Origin: Polytrichum commune
Taxonomy: Eukaryota; Streptophyta; Polytrichopsida; Polytrichales; Polytrichaceae
Length of the DNA stretch: 64,000 bases
NCBI GenBank assembly: GCA_950295325.1
Contig: OX485809.1
Span: 13,952,001 to 14,016,000, forward strand
Direction of reading: 5' to 3'
Made by a program: the position numbers and the translations under genes. This document shows, in pieces, positions 12,660 through 24,331 of the stretch. Below the pieces are notes generated by a model, which searched no databases, had not been told where the DNA came from, and saw only the letters and a list, made by a program, of their open reading frames with translations. Within the stretch, counting starts at the first letter, position 1, and each line of letters starts with the position of its first letter.

Positions 12660-13452
12660 CATTAGGATGGTTTCAAACTAGGTAATCCCCTAGAGTGGTG
12701 GAGTGCGGTAGCTTCAGTGAGATAGAGGTTAATGCCAACTTCATGGTCCAACTGAAAGATAGACCATAGGCTCTCTTGAACTACATTCTCAAATAATGAT
12801 GGAAACTTATCTCTAATGGGGTTATATAGGGCACATTCCAACACAAAACTTGGCTCCTTTTCAACTGCACTATTGGAACAAAAGTGGCATAGTCTATTAT
12901 CTCTAGAGATGGGGATAGTCGTCCGTTGTATAATTTGAATGACAAGTCTATGGTTCGAGGTGCAGTAAGCAACAATGATCTTACGTTGTGATGGTGTCAA
13001 TGGTTGCTTCAAGTATAATTTGCATTTGTATTTGAGAAAATCCTTGAGGTCGAGGTAGTCTAGGTTCCTCCCTCAGGGATGAAAAAAGTTCCACTCTTTA
13101 GCAATAAAAGCCTCATTGATATCATTGTATGTGATTTTAATGTGGTTGTTTTGTCATGGGTTTCCCAATGATGTAGACCCCATGATGCCTTTCACATGGT
13201 TGTCGATTTGTGCCAAGTATTAAATTTTCGTTCAACAAGGTGTTGGGAAGTAGTGGTTGCTCTATGGACTAACTAAGAGGAGGGTAGGTGTACATGTTGT
13301 TGTTGAAAATGCGTAATGAGCTTGAGAGCGTATAGTTCTATGAGAGATTCTCCAAATTCATATATGGCATTGGGTTTCCCTAGAGATGGCTTGGCTTCAT
13401 GATTGAAGGTAGCACCAAAATGGGGATACAACCACAATGCATCATACAATCG

Positions 13453-13499
<47 letters not shown>

Positions 13500-13600
13500 T
13501 GAATTTATTACATGCATCATGCTTAGTCGTTGTTGGGAACATCACTTTTAAACAACTCATCAATGTAACATATATGGGACTGTGAGCCCAAAAGGGTGCC
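12660..13600 (-). pseudogene. LINE reverse-transcriptase C-terminal end, broken
   Basis: Read on the minus strand, a frame gives KEWNFFHP, then a TGA, then LKDFLKYKCKLYLKQPLTPS, TSNHRLVIQ and RLCHFC followed by ECALYNPIRDKFPSLF. The Cys-X2-Cys with downstream Cys and the Arg-rich segment match the zinc-binding C-terminal tail of non-LTR reverse transcriptases (zf-RVT type). Upstream, separated by the microsatellite, further frames continue to about 13600. The 3' side at about 12569-12585 is A-rich on the minus strand, as expected for a LINE tail. Stops and frame changes show it is dead. The same remnant is at 61977-62900. Confidence 0.6.
13454..13496. repeat. TA/TG microsatellite
   Basis: A compound (TA)n(TG)n tract. 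The corresponding tract in segment B (about 62768-62821) is longer, so it has changed length since the duplication. Confidence 0.9.
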
Positions 13601-15748
13601 CACATTTAGTCTTAGACCCTTGAAACATTAGTTGATGCACTTTGAAGTAGCATGTTACTTCACAAAAATATAAAAAGAGTGAAATGTTAGTCTTAGAAGT
13701 ACCATGTTGTAAGAGGCTAGGATGTGAGTTGTTATTGTGTTTTTACCTTCGGAAGGATTTGAGTGAATGAGGATAGGTAAGGAGAACTTGGATTGAGTAG
13801 TTAGTGAGTAGGCTAGTACAAATGGATGGAGACAACCAAAGTGACTCAAGAGGCAAGTGCATTCGAATTGGGATGAATGGAGGATCACATGGAGCGCACA
13901 AGTGGACCACCTCATCATGGCCACTTAATGGGGAAGGCCCAAGGAAGAATGCAAGGTGGAGGATAAGCAAATTTTCAAAGCACCAATCAAATCACGAGTT
14001 AAGCATCGTGGTTTGAATTAAGTGGTGAGCGACGATTTGGGAAAGTAAGGGGAGAAAGTTATGGCGGCGGAAAGCGAAGGAGGCTAAGTTTGGGTTGAAG
14101 CATCCCAAGTTTGGTAAAGTGTGGTAGGTAGAAAGCCAAGGCTAGTTAAATGTTCGAATTAGGATCCTTGTTGATCATTTGAGGGAGGAAGGCTTAGAAG
14201 ATAGGATTGGCGCCTACTAAGTAGGAGGAAATCTCAAGGGCTTATCGTGAGCCTTGAGGGTGCTCACCCCCTCAAGCTTACTATATAATCCCTCATTCTT
14301 CCCTCACTCATCCTCTCTTTCCTTTGTGCTCCAAGGCACCCCACGAGTTATAAGTGTGGGTGTGGGAAGCCATATTGGAGCACATGTGTGTGCTTAGTTT
14401 TTAGTTTGAGAGCCAAGGCTTGTTAGCCTTGAAGAGGGCTTGACCTCTTGGTAGAATTAGTGTTGACGTGAAGGATTTTAAAGTTAATTCATGATTCCAA
14501 TTTGTAGTACTTTAAGTTCATGTTTTGAATACACGTGGTTGCAAGTTCCATGTTTAAGAGTTGAGCACTTGATGTTGTGATGAGTGCAAAAATATACTTG
14601 TGTGGATTAGTTAGTCTTAGTGAAGTTAGGAAATTCTCTCTCCCCGTCTCCTCTCTAGGATTTTAGGATTTTAGGATTAGAGAAGAATTGTGTGATTAGA
14701 AAGGGGTTGTTAGTAGAATTAGGGAAATTAGGTAGGAAGATTAGTTAAGGGCTTGAATAATTAGTGAGGTAGTTGGGGATTACAACTACAAAGTTGTGGG
14801 TTCATGAAGGAGCTGGGTTTATGAAGGAGCTGGGTTTGTTTAGTTAGAAAGTAAAGAGCTGGGTTTATGAAGGACCTGGGTTTGTTTAGTTAGAAGCTAA
14901 GGAGCTGGGTTCATGAAGGAGCTGGGTTTATGAAGGAGCTGGGTTTGTTTAGTTAGAAGCTAAGAAGCTGGGTTTATGAAGGAGCTGGGTTTATGAAGGA
15001 GCTAGGTTTATGTAATTAGAAAGTAAAGAGATGGGTTCATGAAGGAGCTTAGTAGATAGCCTACCTAATTAGCTCATAGACAAGTAGTTAGTTACATTAT
15101 GCTAGTTAGTGTTATGTGTGGCTTTCACAAGTAAATGTATTTGAGATTGACTATAGAGAATAGTGTTTTTTTTTTTAACACTTGCATCCTCTCTTTAAAT
15201 ATAAACCACGTGCACAACTTAATGGAGAATGTGGAGCACTCTCGCGATGGCAAGACAAAGGAAGCAAAGACCAAAGGTGCGAGGGAGAGATTGACATAAG
15301 TCACATAAGTATTTCTTAATACTTAAAGGCTTATGTACGGTATGGAGACACCAAGTGAGACCTCTTATAGTAGCGATACGGAATACACAAGTGATAGTTC
15401 AAGTGGTAGTATAGAGTCAACGGCACGGACTCCATTTAGGAGAGGGATATCCTTAAGGGCTTGTGTAGCTAAAGCAGCCGGATGGACGTTAGAAGCAAAC
15501 AAAGACAAAATAGCACCCGAGCATAAGGAGGTTAAAATAACATACTTAACTTGTGCATTCTCCACATACGTATTGAAATCGTACATTGAGTTGTTAAAAG
15601 TGAAATTCCAGTTAAATCCAAGACCACTTGAAGGGTGAACCTTGCACTATGGACTCATCCAAGTCCAAATCCAATACCGCGGAGGAATGTGAGCCCAAAC
15701 CCACTACTCGGACTACGGACGCTTAAGGGTGGGGGGTTTGGCCTCACA
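13581..15748 (+). mobile_element. LTR (probably solo), TGTGAG family, copy 1
   Basis: The element runs from TGTGAGCCCAAAA to TTTGGCCTCACA, so its ends are TGTGAG and CTCACA. It is flanked by a perfect 5-bp duplication, GGGAC (13576-13580 and 15749-15753). Segment B keeps the unoccupied site at 62902-62906, with a single GGGAC, which proves insertion after the A/B duplication. A TATA-like CTATATAATC at 14281 precedes a CT-rich stretch, as in an LTR promoter. No gag or pol sequence is present, so it is best read as a solo LTR or a large non-autonomous derivative. Related copies: 21235-22233 and 27055-28870. Confidence 0.85.
14800..15060. repeat. Minisatellite inside the LTR
   Basis: Units of 17 bp, ATGAAGGAGCTGGGTTT, alternate with a GTTTAGTTAGAAG spacer, giving a higher-order repeat of about 60 bp. 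The other LTR copies have unrelated minisatellites, so the expansion happened separately in each copy. Confidence 0.85.
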
Positions 15749-16101
15749 GGGACACTAGAAGAAATTGTGTCCAAATGAACCCTGGCACATGGCGGCGGTT
15801 GCCTTTGAGTTCGATCATTACCGTTTTGACTAGTACCGCCATTTCCATTGCCTTTTTTACTACAAAAAAGGTGACCCTGGGTTAAATCCATTTATGTAAC
15901 AAACATTATGTACTTTGACACCGATTATACCCGTGAAGGGTAGTCGTTACCACTTTGGTAGCGACTAGGTAGACACTAAGTAGTCACTAGGTAGCTATTT
16001 CAATATAATGGATATGCACTCTACATGCTAGGGTGACCACTAGGTTGTAGTTTTGGAGCATAGTCACTGTGGGACAACAATAATCCGTGGGGAGGGTAGT
16101 A

Positions 16102-16464
16102 CACTTAATATGATATTTAGTGTCACCAAGTCTTGCTCAATACTAATTGTAAACCGCATGATATTGTCACCAACACTAAAAGTTAACCCAACATTATTTG
16201 TCACTCCTTGTAAATTTTTGGGGAATGAATGGTTTACAGTGTTGCAATTACTGTCACTTCTGGAGAGATTTTTTATCGAAATTTCAATTATCCATGACAA
16301 CATTTCATCACAAGTTGTTGACAAGTGAAGGTAGGGTTTTGGCCAATGGATGAACTCATCCATCATCCATGACTATTTTTCTTCACTTGTTCATAAGAGG
16401 TGTCATATGAAAAGTTACCATAGTGACATAAAATATCAAATGACACTAAATATCATATTTAGTG
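16102..16464. mobile_element. TA-flanked MITE with 24-bp TIRs, copy in A
   Basis: The left end CACTTAATATGATATTTAG and the right end CTAAATATCATATTTAGTG are inverted repeats of about 24 bp with one mismatch, flanked by TA on both sides. The termini are themselves nearly palindromic. No coding capacity. TA duplication suggests a Tc1/mariner-type transposase in trans. Other copies: 43217-43616, 48855-49226 and 63255-63655. Confidence 0.7.
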
Positions 16465-16551
16465 TAGATGTTTTACAAATTTTAGATTTCCATGTCTATA
16501 TGTAGATATGTGTGTGACATGTAATTATTGATGGAATTTCACGTTCAATAG

Positions 16552-17340
16552 CTAGAACAAGTAGGATGTGCAAGTTGGTTGTTGTTTGCATTGTATTCTT
16601 GGGAAGATGTTCGTCGATACATAAGGTGTCTCAATGGGATTAATGAAGAACAATTTTGAATTGAGTATGTTGTAATTGATTTTTTTCCATAAAAGTTGAA
16701 TAGATTGGCATTCACTAGTTAGAGAGTATTCGTTGCAATAATTGTTGGCAGTTAGACATCGGAGATTCATCACTTGGGCAAAGTTGAAGAGCCCTGATTT
16801 CAAAGGATGTTCGGAAACATTTGGGCCCTTGGTTGGTTTAAGCTCATTGACAAACATATTATCACTCGAGTTACTAGGTTTCAAGCCATTCAGACAACTT
16901 GTGTTGGTATTAAAGAGCTTAAGCTCATCATGTTGACCAATTAGATTGTTCTAGGACGCCAAGATTTGACGAATCTCGTACGTTTGGAGATTTTTGTAAT
17001 GTTCGATTGCTTCCGTCTTACAAGCTTAGGTAGCATTTGAGCACACGGTTTATGATACAATTTGCAAGAGTTTGAAGAATAGATTATGACCCAATGCATC
17101 AGCTTGTAAAAAGTTTGGTTTTTCCCACCCTTGATTATACTACTTGAAGTGTTGGACTAGTTTGGACCCATGCCATCTTGGCCTACTACACCGTGTACTA
17201 CAGTTATGGATAATGTATAGTACATGGGTGTTAGTCGATTGTTTTTTAAATATTATGTAGCTTCTACCAATCATATTTAGGCAACCGAACTTGTATTGCA
17301 TTAGCAAATCTATTATATGATGAAGCATCACCAAAAATTG
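16552..17340 (-). pseudogene. Conserved decayed reading frame, unrecognised
   Basis: On the minus strand a frame with few stops runs from about 17340 to 16552 and includes SECQSIQLLWKKINYN and SKLFFINPIETPYV. The same frame is kept in segment C (43704-44270) and in part of B (63766-64000), with mostly silent or conservative differences in the last 110 codons. It was therefore probably part of a transposon protein, possibly of the LINE whose 3' end lies at 12660-13600 in the same orientation, but I do not recognise a domain. Confidence 0.3.
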
Positions 17341-17900
17341 GATTGGAAATCGGACTTTCCCTAATTTAGTTATGGTTATTGGAAGTGTGTCTTTGTAGAC
17401 TCTTCAACCGAAAACGTACGTCCCTTCCAATTATGTTCACTATTGAGTGTGGAGTAGTTGATAACATTTCAAAGGCGTAGTCCAATCTCTTTTAGCATGT
17501 GTCTTTTATGGTGCTCGTTCTTTAATTTTTGCCTACCCACACACCAATCCAATATAAGTGTCCGATTGAGGGTAGAATTTGAATAACACCCGCATACCTT
17601 ATGAAACCATCTCCTAGGTCATCCATGAATTGTTCGCTCGACATGTCATAGCTGATGACCAACGGTTTTTGGAATCTTTGAAACAATGATTTCGTCAACA
17701 CCCACCCATGCCCTTCGTTAGAGGTTCCTATAATGTATATATGATTTCGTGGAATTCAACGGACGACTCGTCATGAAGGGCAAGGATTCGTGCCACTAAA
17801 GTAATTTGGAGGTAAGAGTGTTGGGAGCTCAAGTTAGATGGACCCCATTCATGACTCGAGTGGCTTGAATCCTAAGCCCATCGTGACTCGTGATTGTACC

Positions 17901-18941
17901 CAGGGTTAATTTTTGCACCCGTCACAGCCCGTCACATGTCAAATTTCCGTCGAATTTTACCACAACTCGTCACAAGACAAAAAAATGTAAAACTGAATCT
18001 GTCAAAAGACATAAAGCTTTTAAAATGCCCGTCAAATGACAAGACCCAGTCTGAGATGACCTGTCACAGATTTAACTTTACAAGTTCCCTACATTCATCT
18101 ACTAATCATCTTAAATTCCCAACAGGCATTCATTCATGCTAGGGCTCCCGTAAAGCACGATAGAAGCCGCCACGACAAGTTAAACATTGTTTCATAGACA
18201 ACAGCTTATCAGCCTTGTCTGTTGAGGTTTGCTTCTCTCAGCTCGTCAAGTTGGGATCTGTTGAGTACCCGAGGTATGTTCTTATGCATTTTTCGTAGCG
18301 TATCTGCGGTTGCCATAATGTCCTGCAATGTTGTCTCTTTGAGAAGCTCGCACATCACTTAACGTAGAGCAGTAGACTCGGTGGAGGACCAATTGGCCCA
18401 ATCTCACAAGATTATGGCAGAAGGTGCTTGTAATACCATCGAGTATTGCAATATGCGAGAGGGGATTTTCAAAGCAAAATTTGGTGAAGAGTGCATTGCG
18501 TTCTCGACTTCGATTGAATACATTGGACGCGTTAATGCGCGTATCTCTATGTGGCATAGATGTGGGAGATATAGATTGGTTAGCTGTTATGCAAGAATGG
18601 AGAAATATGCGAGATAGACGTATTCTAGCATTGGATTGAGTGATCCCAATTTTTTTGGGTTGAGGTTGTGGATAGTGGACATTTACATATAAATGTTTTT
18701 GATATAAGAGTTTATTGGTATTTTAGTACAAGAATTTATGATGTATTGCAAAGGGACTTCATTCTTTGAATACATGTTGAAGTTTACTTTGTAAATGAGC
18801 ATTAAATAAATTCAACCCGTCAAATGAGAATTTTGCCCGTCAAAAAACTGGTTTATATTGGATGAACCCATCACAAAAACAGGTCAAGAAATTACAGCCC
18901 GTCACAAGATAGATGGGACCCCTTGTCAAAAATTATCACTG
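17901..18941 (+). mobile_element. hAT deletion derivative with 8-bp TSD
   Basis: The element runs from CAGGGTTAATTTTTG to CAAAAATTATCACTG. The ends are inverted repeats (13 of 15 bases match) and are flanked by a perfect 8-bp duplication ATTGTACC (17893-17900 and 18942-18949). Segment C carries the empty site with one ATTGTACC at 45047-45054. Subterminal regions on both sides are crowded with CCCGTCAC/CCCGTCAAA motifs. Inside, only the end of the transposase gene remains, so the element is an internal-deletion derivative of an autonomous hAT. Confidence 0.9.
18424..18639 (+). pseudogene. hAT transposase C-terminal (dimerisation) fragment
   Basis: The frame encodes CERGFSKQNLVKSALRSRL followed by LDALMRVSLCGID and ends EWRNMRDRRILALD with a stop. 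This is the hallmark C-terminal hAT dimerisation region (S-x-CERGFS-x-x-N, then LDALMR). The N-terminal zinc finger and RNase H-like catalytic core are missing because of the internal deletion. The frame itself is open over 72 codons, so the loss is recent. It lies inside the hAT element with its TIRs intact. Confidence 0.85.
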
Positions 18942-19094
18942 ATTGTACCTAAGAAATAAAGGTTAAAGAAACGGAATCAATGTCCTTGCACTCGGTCGGT
19001 ATTCTTTGTCTTTCCTGCGTAGCACAATTTGCACATGCACTTTGCCTTGAAACAAGGTAAGGAATGAGCACTACTAGGGTTAACCCTTGAAGCT

Positions 19095-20030
19095 ATATAT
19101 ACAAGGACAACATAGTGGTGGTGGTGGTGGTGGTGGTGGTGGTGTTCCCCAACGGTTCCCATTGTTCCCAAAAGGTGGGGGACCACATTGAAATGACATG
19201 TCATATGCACATGTGGGAAAAAGCTGAGACAACAAGGGGCCCATACTAGATAGTACACCCTAACCTCTATAACATCACTCTCCATAATGTCATTCCCTTT
19301 CTTATATCCCGGAACCACATGGAATGGATGTGCTTAGTTAACTCTTCCTCTTTGTTGTCACATTTCCCTCCCATATTTCGCAAGTTTTGACACTATAGAG
19401 CTTATTGTCACGTGCAGTTTGGTTGCCACGTACAGAAACAATAGAGAGGTTAGAATGTAACATTTAAACCATGTTCAAACAACGTGCAAGTGTTGTTGAA
19501 GCAAACGTCAAAGCTCAAACTTCGAAGTCACACATCATCCACAATTTAAGAGTAGGTCCAGGCATCTAGAGTTGACTGTGTCCATTTAACTGCTCACAAG
19601 GTTCATATAATGCCAACATGGATGAGATTTATATTTTGTAGGCGAACAGAGATAAAGTATGTGTGGTGGCAGCTTGTGATTGATCACCCTCACAATAAGA
19701 CTTTTGACAAATGTCATAGCCAAGTACAAGCATTTAGCTGAGTGGTTCGGGTTAACCTATAGAACAATTGTGTGTGGCTTACCCTAAACTTTATCGCTTT
19801 GAAATGTGCAGCAATTTCCATATTCATGCATAAAACATAAAATATTCATTCTCCTTAGAAATTGTTTTGCTTCACAAGACAAATAGTTCTCCGATATTAC
19901 TCCTCCTAAACAAATGCAGACTCTCTCATTATTTTTATCAGTTATAGGCGCCTCAACCCTATACTTGATTTCATCGTTGACGTGGAGATTTCATGTGAAT
20001 CTGCGAAGTTGGTGGAGATTGTTTTTAATA
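19095..20030. repeat. Dispersed inverted repeat, arm 1
   Basis: This stretch is the reverse complement of about 49416-50350, with high similarity throughout. A (GGT)n tract at 19111-19143 corresponds to a (CAC)n tract in the other arm and differs in length. A more diverged third copy, in the same orientation as this arm, is at 45415-45800. The two arms are about 29 kb apart. No convincing gene; the open frame with a His run is a product of the microsatellite. Confidence 0.8.
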
Positions 20031-21234
20031 TAGTAAGGGCTTGTGTAGACTTGGGGCCAAGGCCATTGGGAACGAAGGCCAATATGTCTCATGTGGCATG
20101 CAAATGGGCCCCCAAGGCCATCAATAAGAAAGTAACCTAACTCCATTCATTGTTTTCATGTGTAAACCTATTTAGGTTGGGTTGGGGCCATTTGGAGGCT
20201 GCAATTATGAGAGGCTTATCCACGTACCAACGTACTCATGAACTATTCTATGGATAATGATTAAAGTATAATAAATTTAGAATTTCTCCCCTCCTATTCA
20301 ATGCTCAAAGAATAAACTACTACAAGCAAATAAAAACTTTGACAATGGCCTCAACTAGAGGGAAAGAGTCACGGGGAGGTGACTATTGAAATTTTAGAAA
20401 CCACGTGAGATAAAAAATATGGTCAATTTAATTCATCGAGGGTAAATTTTACAAATTCGTTAGATCTACCATAGCATTGGAAATATGTCCTCTACATGAT
20501 TATTTGGAAAATAGGGTGGTGAATAATTCCTCCATTTTAGTAATCAGTAGAAAAAAATAGGTTATTAGATATTCGATCCCCCCAAATGTGTGTAGTAGGA
20601 TCAATAGAATAATTATGGGTTTGACTACTTGGATGAAGAATTATGTAAATTTTGTCCAAATTTGAATGAAACGCGTTATCGTGGAGGGAAATGTTGTGGA
20701 TTTTTTTGGGGAAGGAATGTTATGACTTCTCAATGGCCCTTGGCTTGCTTAGGGTTGGGCAAGCACAGTGGCGTGAAGGCGGCGAAGCGTTCGGGTAGGA
20801 GGTCTTGCGTTGGTGAAGTGTGGCGCATAGGCGGTAGGTAAGACACATTTTTTGGAATTTTCTTATTTACTTCATAACGTTCACACAAGGTGTTTCATGA
20901 GCGCCAAAAATTCAACTTGCTCCGCTTGCATGCGATAAGAATTGATTTCAAACTCCAACTCCTTGATTTTTCCCTTCCACTGTCCGTTTTTTCACGACAT
21001 GCTATTGATTTCCGACGCCCTCGAGCTCCTAAATGTGAGATGTAGAAGAATGAAGAGTTACAAAACCTGAATGTGAGCGTAGAAAGATGAGATGTTTTTT
21101 CAAGTTATTATGCACTTGTATCTTGTTCTTTGAGACATCTACCTCAAGTGGGATGTTCTGATGTCGCTACCAATAGTTGTAGAAATGTGTACGTTTTGAT
21201 GAGATGTGTTATTCGGATTTTGTATAACAGGTGG
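20031..21234. other. Intergenic, nothing recognised
   Basis: AT-rich single-copy-looking DNA. A short G-rich patch at about 20044-20110 and small open frames (for example 20629-20841) show no recognisable features. Confidence 0.6.
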
Positions 21235-22233
21235 TGTGAGCCCAAAATGGTGCCCACATGTGTTATTAACCCTTTGAAACCATTAGGAGTTACATTTTGA
21301 TGTTTTATGATTATTTTCAAAAATATGAAAAGAGTGAGGCTTGGTGTAAAGTTATGTTTAGGCCTTAGGCTTACGTGGTGTAGTTAATTAGAAGCTTAGC
21401 GGCATGAAGGAAGTTCTTTGGTTAGGTGAGTGTCGCATGTGGTGGACCAAGGGGAGCTCCTTGAGTTTAAATATTTGAATTGGGATCCATCTTGTTGGTT
21501 TAGGAGTTGAAGGCTTAGCGGATAGGATAAGAGCCTACGAAGTAAGGAGAGGATCGAGGGGCTTACTTAGCGGATAGGATAAGAGCCTACGAAGTAAGGA
21601 GAGGATCGAGGGGCTTACTTAGCGGATAGGATAAGAGCCTAGGAGAAGATCGAGGGGCTTATTTTGAGCTTTGAGGGGTGCTCACACCTTCCCTTCCCCT
21701 ATATATTCATTTCTCTCACCTTCTTCACTCACTTGTGTTCCTATTCACTCTCTCTTCCTTCGCGCTCTTTCATCTTGCACGTGTGGGTGCACACGTGTGT
21801 GTGGGCACATGAGCATGTTGTATTAAGAGGGGAGTGTGGGTAAAGGGGAGAGGTTCATACAAGGCCCCCTACCCTCTCCCTTTCTTTTTCCTTCTCTCTC
21901 TCTCTCCCTCTTGTTGTTCCTCTCATAGAATTAAGTTTTAGAATTAGAGTTGTGTGGGAATTAGTAGAAGGATTAGTGGAATTAGTAGAATTCATAGAGA
22001 CTTGTAGGGGATTTAGTAAGATTAAGTGTAGTAGTTGGTCGATCCTTGAGAAGGCCAATGCTCTACCTATTAAAGAGACTAGCATTAATAAAGCATCATG
22101 ATTTCAAGTGAGCTGGGAGCTTGTTGAGATGGAAGTACATTCCATGTTACCACGAGCTTTGGTATGACACATGTGATTCTCAAAACCATCACCCGGACTA
22201 GGACGCTTAAGGGTGGTGGGTTTGGCCTCACAT
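21235..22233 (+). mobile_element. LTR, TGTGAG family, copy 2
   Basis: It begins TGTGAGCCCAAAATGGTGCC and ends GGTTTGGCCTCACA, like the other two copies. The flanks GGTGG and TGTGG form a 5-bp duplication with one mismatch. A TATA-like CTATATATTC lies at 21699. Upstream of it, a unit of about 54 bp containing CTTAGCGGATAGGATAAGAG is repeated about 2.6 times (21510-21665). At 1.0 kb it is the shortest copy. Confidence 0.75.
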
Positions 22234-24331
22234 GTGGTTTCGGAGTTAGAGGACGAGGTCCTACTGGAGATTGCAATGTCATTCCATGAGAGGCCAATTT
22301 TGTCATAGAACTGGAACTAATGTCGTAGAAACTAGGAGATTACTCAGATGAAAAAAAAATTAAGAAAGTTCGTGAGGTTGGAATTGGCTTCTAGAAAGGC
22401 CGATATTGAGATGAATTCGGAAATGTAAGCCAACTTTTCTCATGTGACCATTTTCAGCCTTAGAATTATACGTTTTTTTCGAAGATTTCAAACATAAAAT
22501 TACAAATTCTATTATGTAATCCTAGTAATGCTAGTAGTGTCCAATATGCCAACATTATATTGATTGTATTTTTGCTACAAAAACTTTTGTAGATGATCGA
22601 TGATGCGCTACAACATTTGGCAACGTCACCGTGGTAGACGTAGAGGATTGCGCTTTGCCTTGCACTCTGCCTTGGAGGAAGACTTGGTGGAGTGGTTGGA
22701 GACTTCAAAGGTTGCCCGCCTCATGCCATCAATTAGTTTTAGTTATTCGTCATCATTGGTGTTAAGCAAATCTCTCCAAATTTTTTAGTCTTATCATGAC
22801 ATTGTAGAGGATATTGACATGTATTGGAGGGTGCATAATTATATCCTAGCCCTTTACATTGTAAATATTTGGTACAAGGTTGAATGTGTTTGTAAACACA
22901 ATTGAAGTAAACGTTTTCAATTTGTGTATCTAGTTTTCTTTCATTTGAATGCAATCTTTTGTTTTTGGAGTACATAGTTGTGCAAAAAATCATGTTTTAT
23001 GATAATTGATTGTGTTTCTTGTTTTGTTCTATCCGTGTTTACAACTTGTCTATGTTAGCTTGTACATTTTGTTATCTCCATATTTATTGGTAACCTTTTA
23101 AATAATATCCAAGTGTTATTGATTGTGTTTTGAACGGCATTTTGAACGGTTTAGCATTGGTAAAACTAATTGAAACCGATTGAATGACAAGATGGATGCT
23201 ATGGAACGTTTGTTGCTCACATAGTCAATTTTACAATGCTATAGTATTCCGTCTACTATTTGGTACTTGTACGATTTATAAAAAAAATGATGCAAAAAAT
23301 TAGCCTTTTTAAACAATCACAAATAAATATAGGGTGTTAAAAAATACGTCAAAGTAGATTTATATCTACATATAGGGAGGGAAAATTTATTGAGAGGTGC
23401 ATAAATATCCCCCCATTAAAATACCCCATTATCGCACGTGGTTACAAAATGTAAGGGGGTGTGACCCCCCCGTGGAAAGAGTCCACAAGGTTAGGAGCTC
23501 TCTTTTTCAAGGCTTGAGGTCATTGTCATGATGAATAAAATAATTTATTTGTTAATTGGCCCCAACTCATTGTGTAAACTTGAAGAGACGAGTCCCAGCC
23601 TCTCTACCAATGAGAGGAGTGGATATCTTGCACCCCAGCCCATTTTTGAGCCCTGACTCCAAGTCTAAACCCGCCCTAATGGCCCAAATGTTGTCACAGA
23701 AACCCTTCCTTATTTGGTGGATGGGGGGTGCTATCATGTGAGTGGTGAGCGGTGAGCAATGAGCAGTAAATTGTGAGCAGTGAGGGATGAAAAATAATTG
23801 GAATTACACCCAATATTATCCTATAACCGTGGTATTTTGGCATAATTAGTTGCATATTTCTTTATATATTAGAATTGGGGAGTGCAAACAAAATGTAACG
23901 AACCTAATGAATTTATCACAATTCTACTTTCAAAATCAATAACCACAAGATTGGCATGAGGGCTTTATGATGAATCTTAATATTGTTGTTAGATTCAACA
24001 AAACAAATGTAAACATATTTCAAGCATTGAGAAATGCATTAATGGAGGTGTTTCCGGGGGGGGGAACTAAGTTATTTGAGCATATTGTTTATGAGTAAGA
24101 AGAATTTGCTTACTTAAAATCACTCTCTACTAGTTGTGGTAATTCAAAAACAATGCAAAGAAATGACCTCAATTGTTTTGTTTTATTAGAATGTCAAATC
24201 CAATGTCATTTCACATTTCTAACCAACCATATCCAATCCAACCAAACATATGGTGGATGATATTTTCAACTATCTAAATGCCCCCATTGTCATCTAATGC
24301 CTCAAAATGGAACAACATCTCCACATTGGTA
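22234..24331. other. Intergenic, mostly unassigned
   Basis: AT-rich DNA without a supported gene. A short stretch at about 23682-23730 matches the reverse complement of about 49360-49420, next to arm 2 of the dispersed inverted repeat, so it is a remnant of the same family. A short GTGAGCGGTGAGCAATGAGC-type tandem is at about 23742-23785. Confidence 0.55.

Larger units (their letters stand above)
8944..13580. repeat. Segment A, left part: recent large duplication
   Basis: The stretch is nearly identical to 58160-62906, with only scattered single-base changes, a microsatellite length difference and one indel of about 100 bp (near 9895 versus 59100-59215). It is the left part of a longer duplicated unit that continues after the LTR insertion at 15749. 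Such high identity over 4.6 kb in otherwise decayed DNA implies a recent duplication or a young transposon. The left 3.7 kb is unusually GC-rich for the window and carries promoter-like signals. Confidence 0.9.
15754..19094. repeat. Segment A, right part
   Basis: After the LTR the duplicated unit resumes. It matches 62907-64000 (segment B, cut by the window end) and 42890-45199 (segment C, which lacks the left part). Differences between copies include the hAT insertion at 17901-18941 present only in A and a short TTATTCATAA-containing duplication present in B and C. It holds a TA-flanked MITE, a long decayed minus-strand frame and otherwise no recognised gene. The unit begins CACTAGAAGAAATTGTGTCC, which looks like a CACTA-type terminus. 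Confidence 0.85.

Noticed and set aside
18977-19318. 113-codon frame with a run of His, and its counterpart at 50129-50491.
   Set aside because: The His run is the (CAC)n microsatellite of the dispersed inverted repeat, and the frames diverge at their ends.
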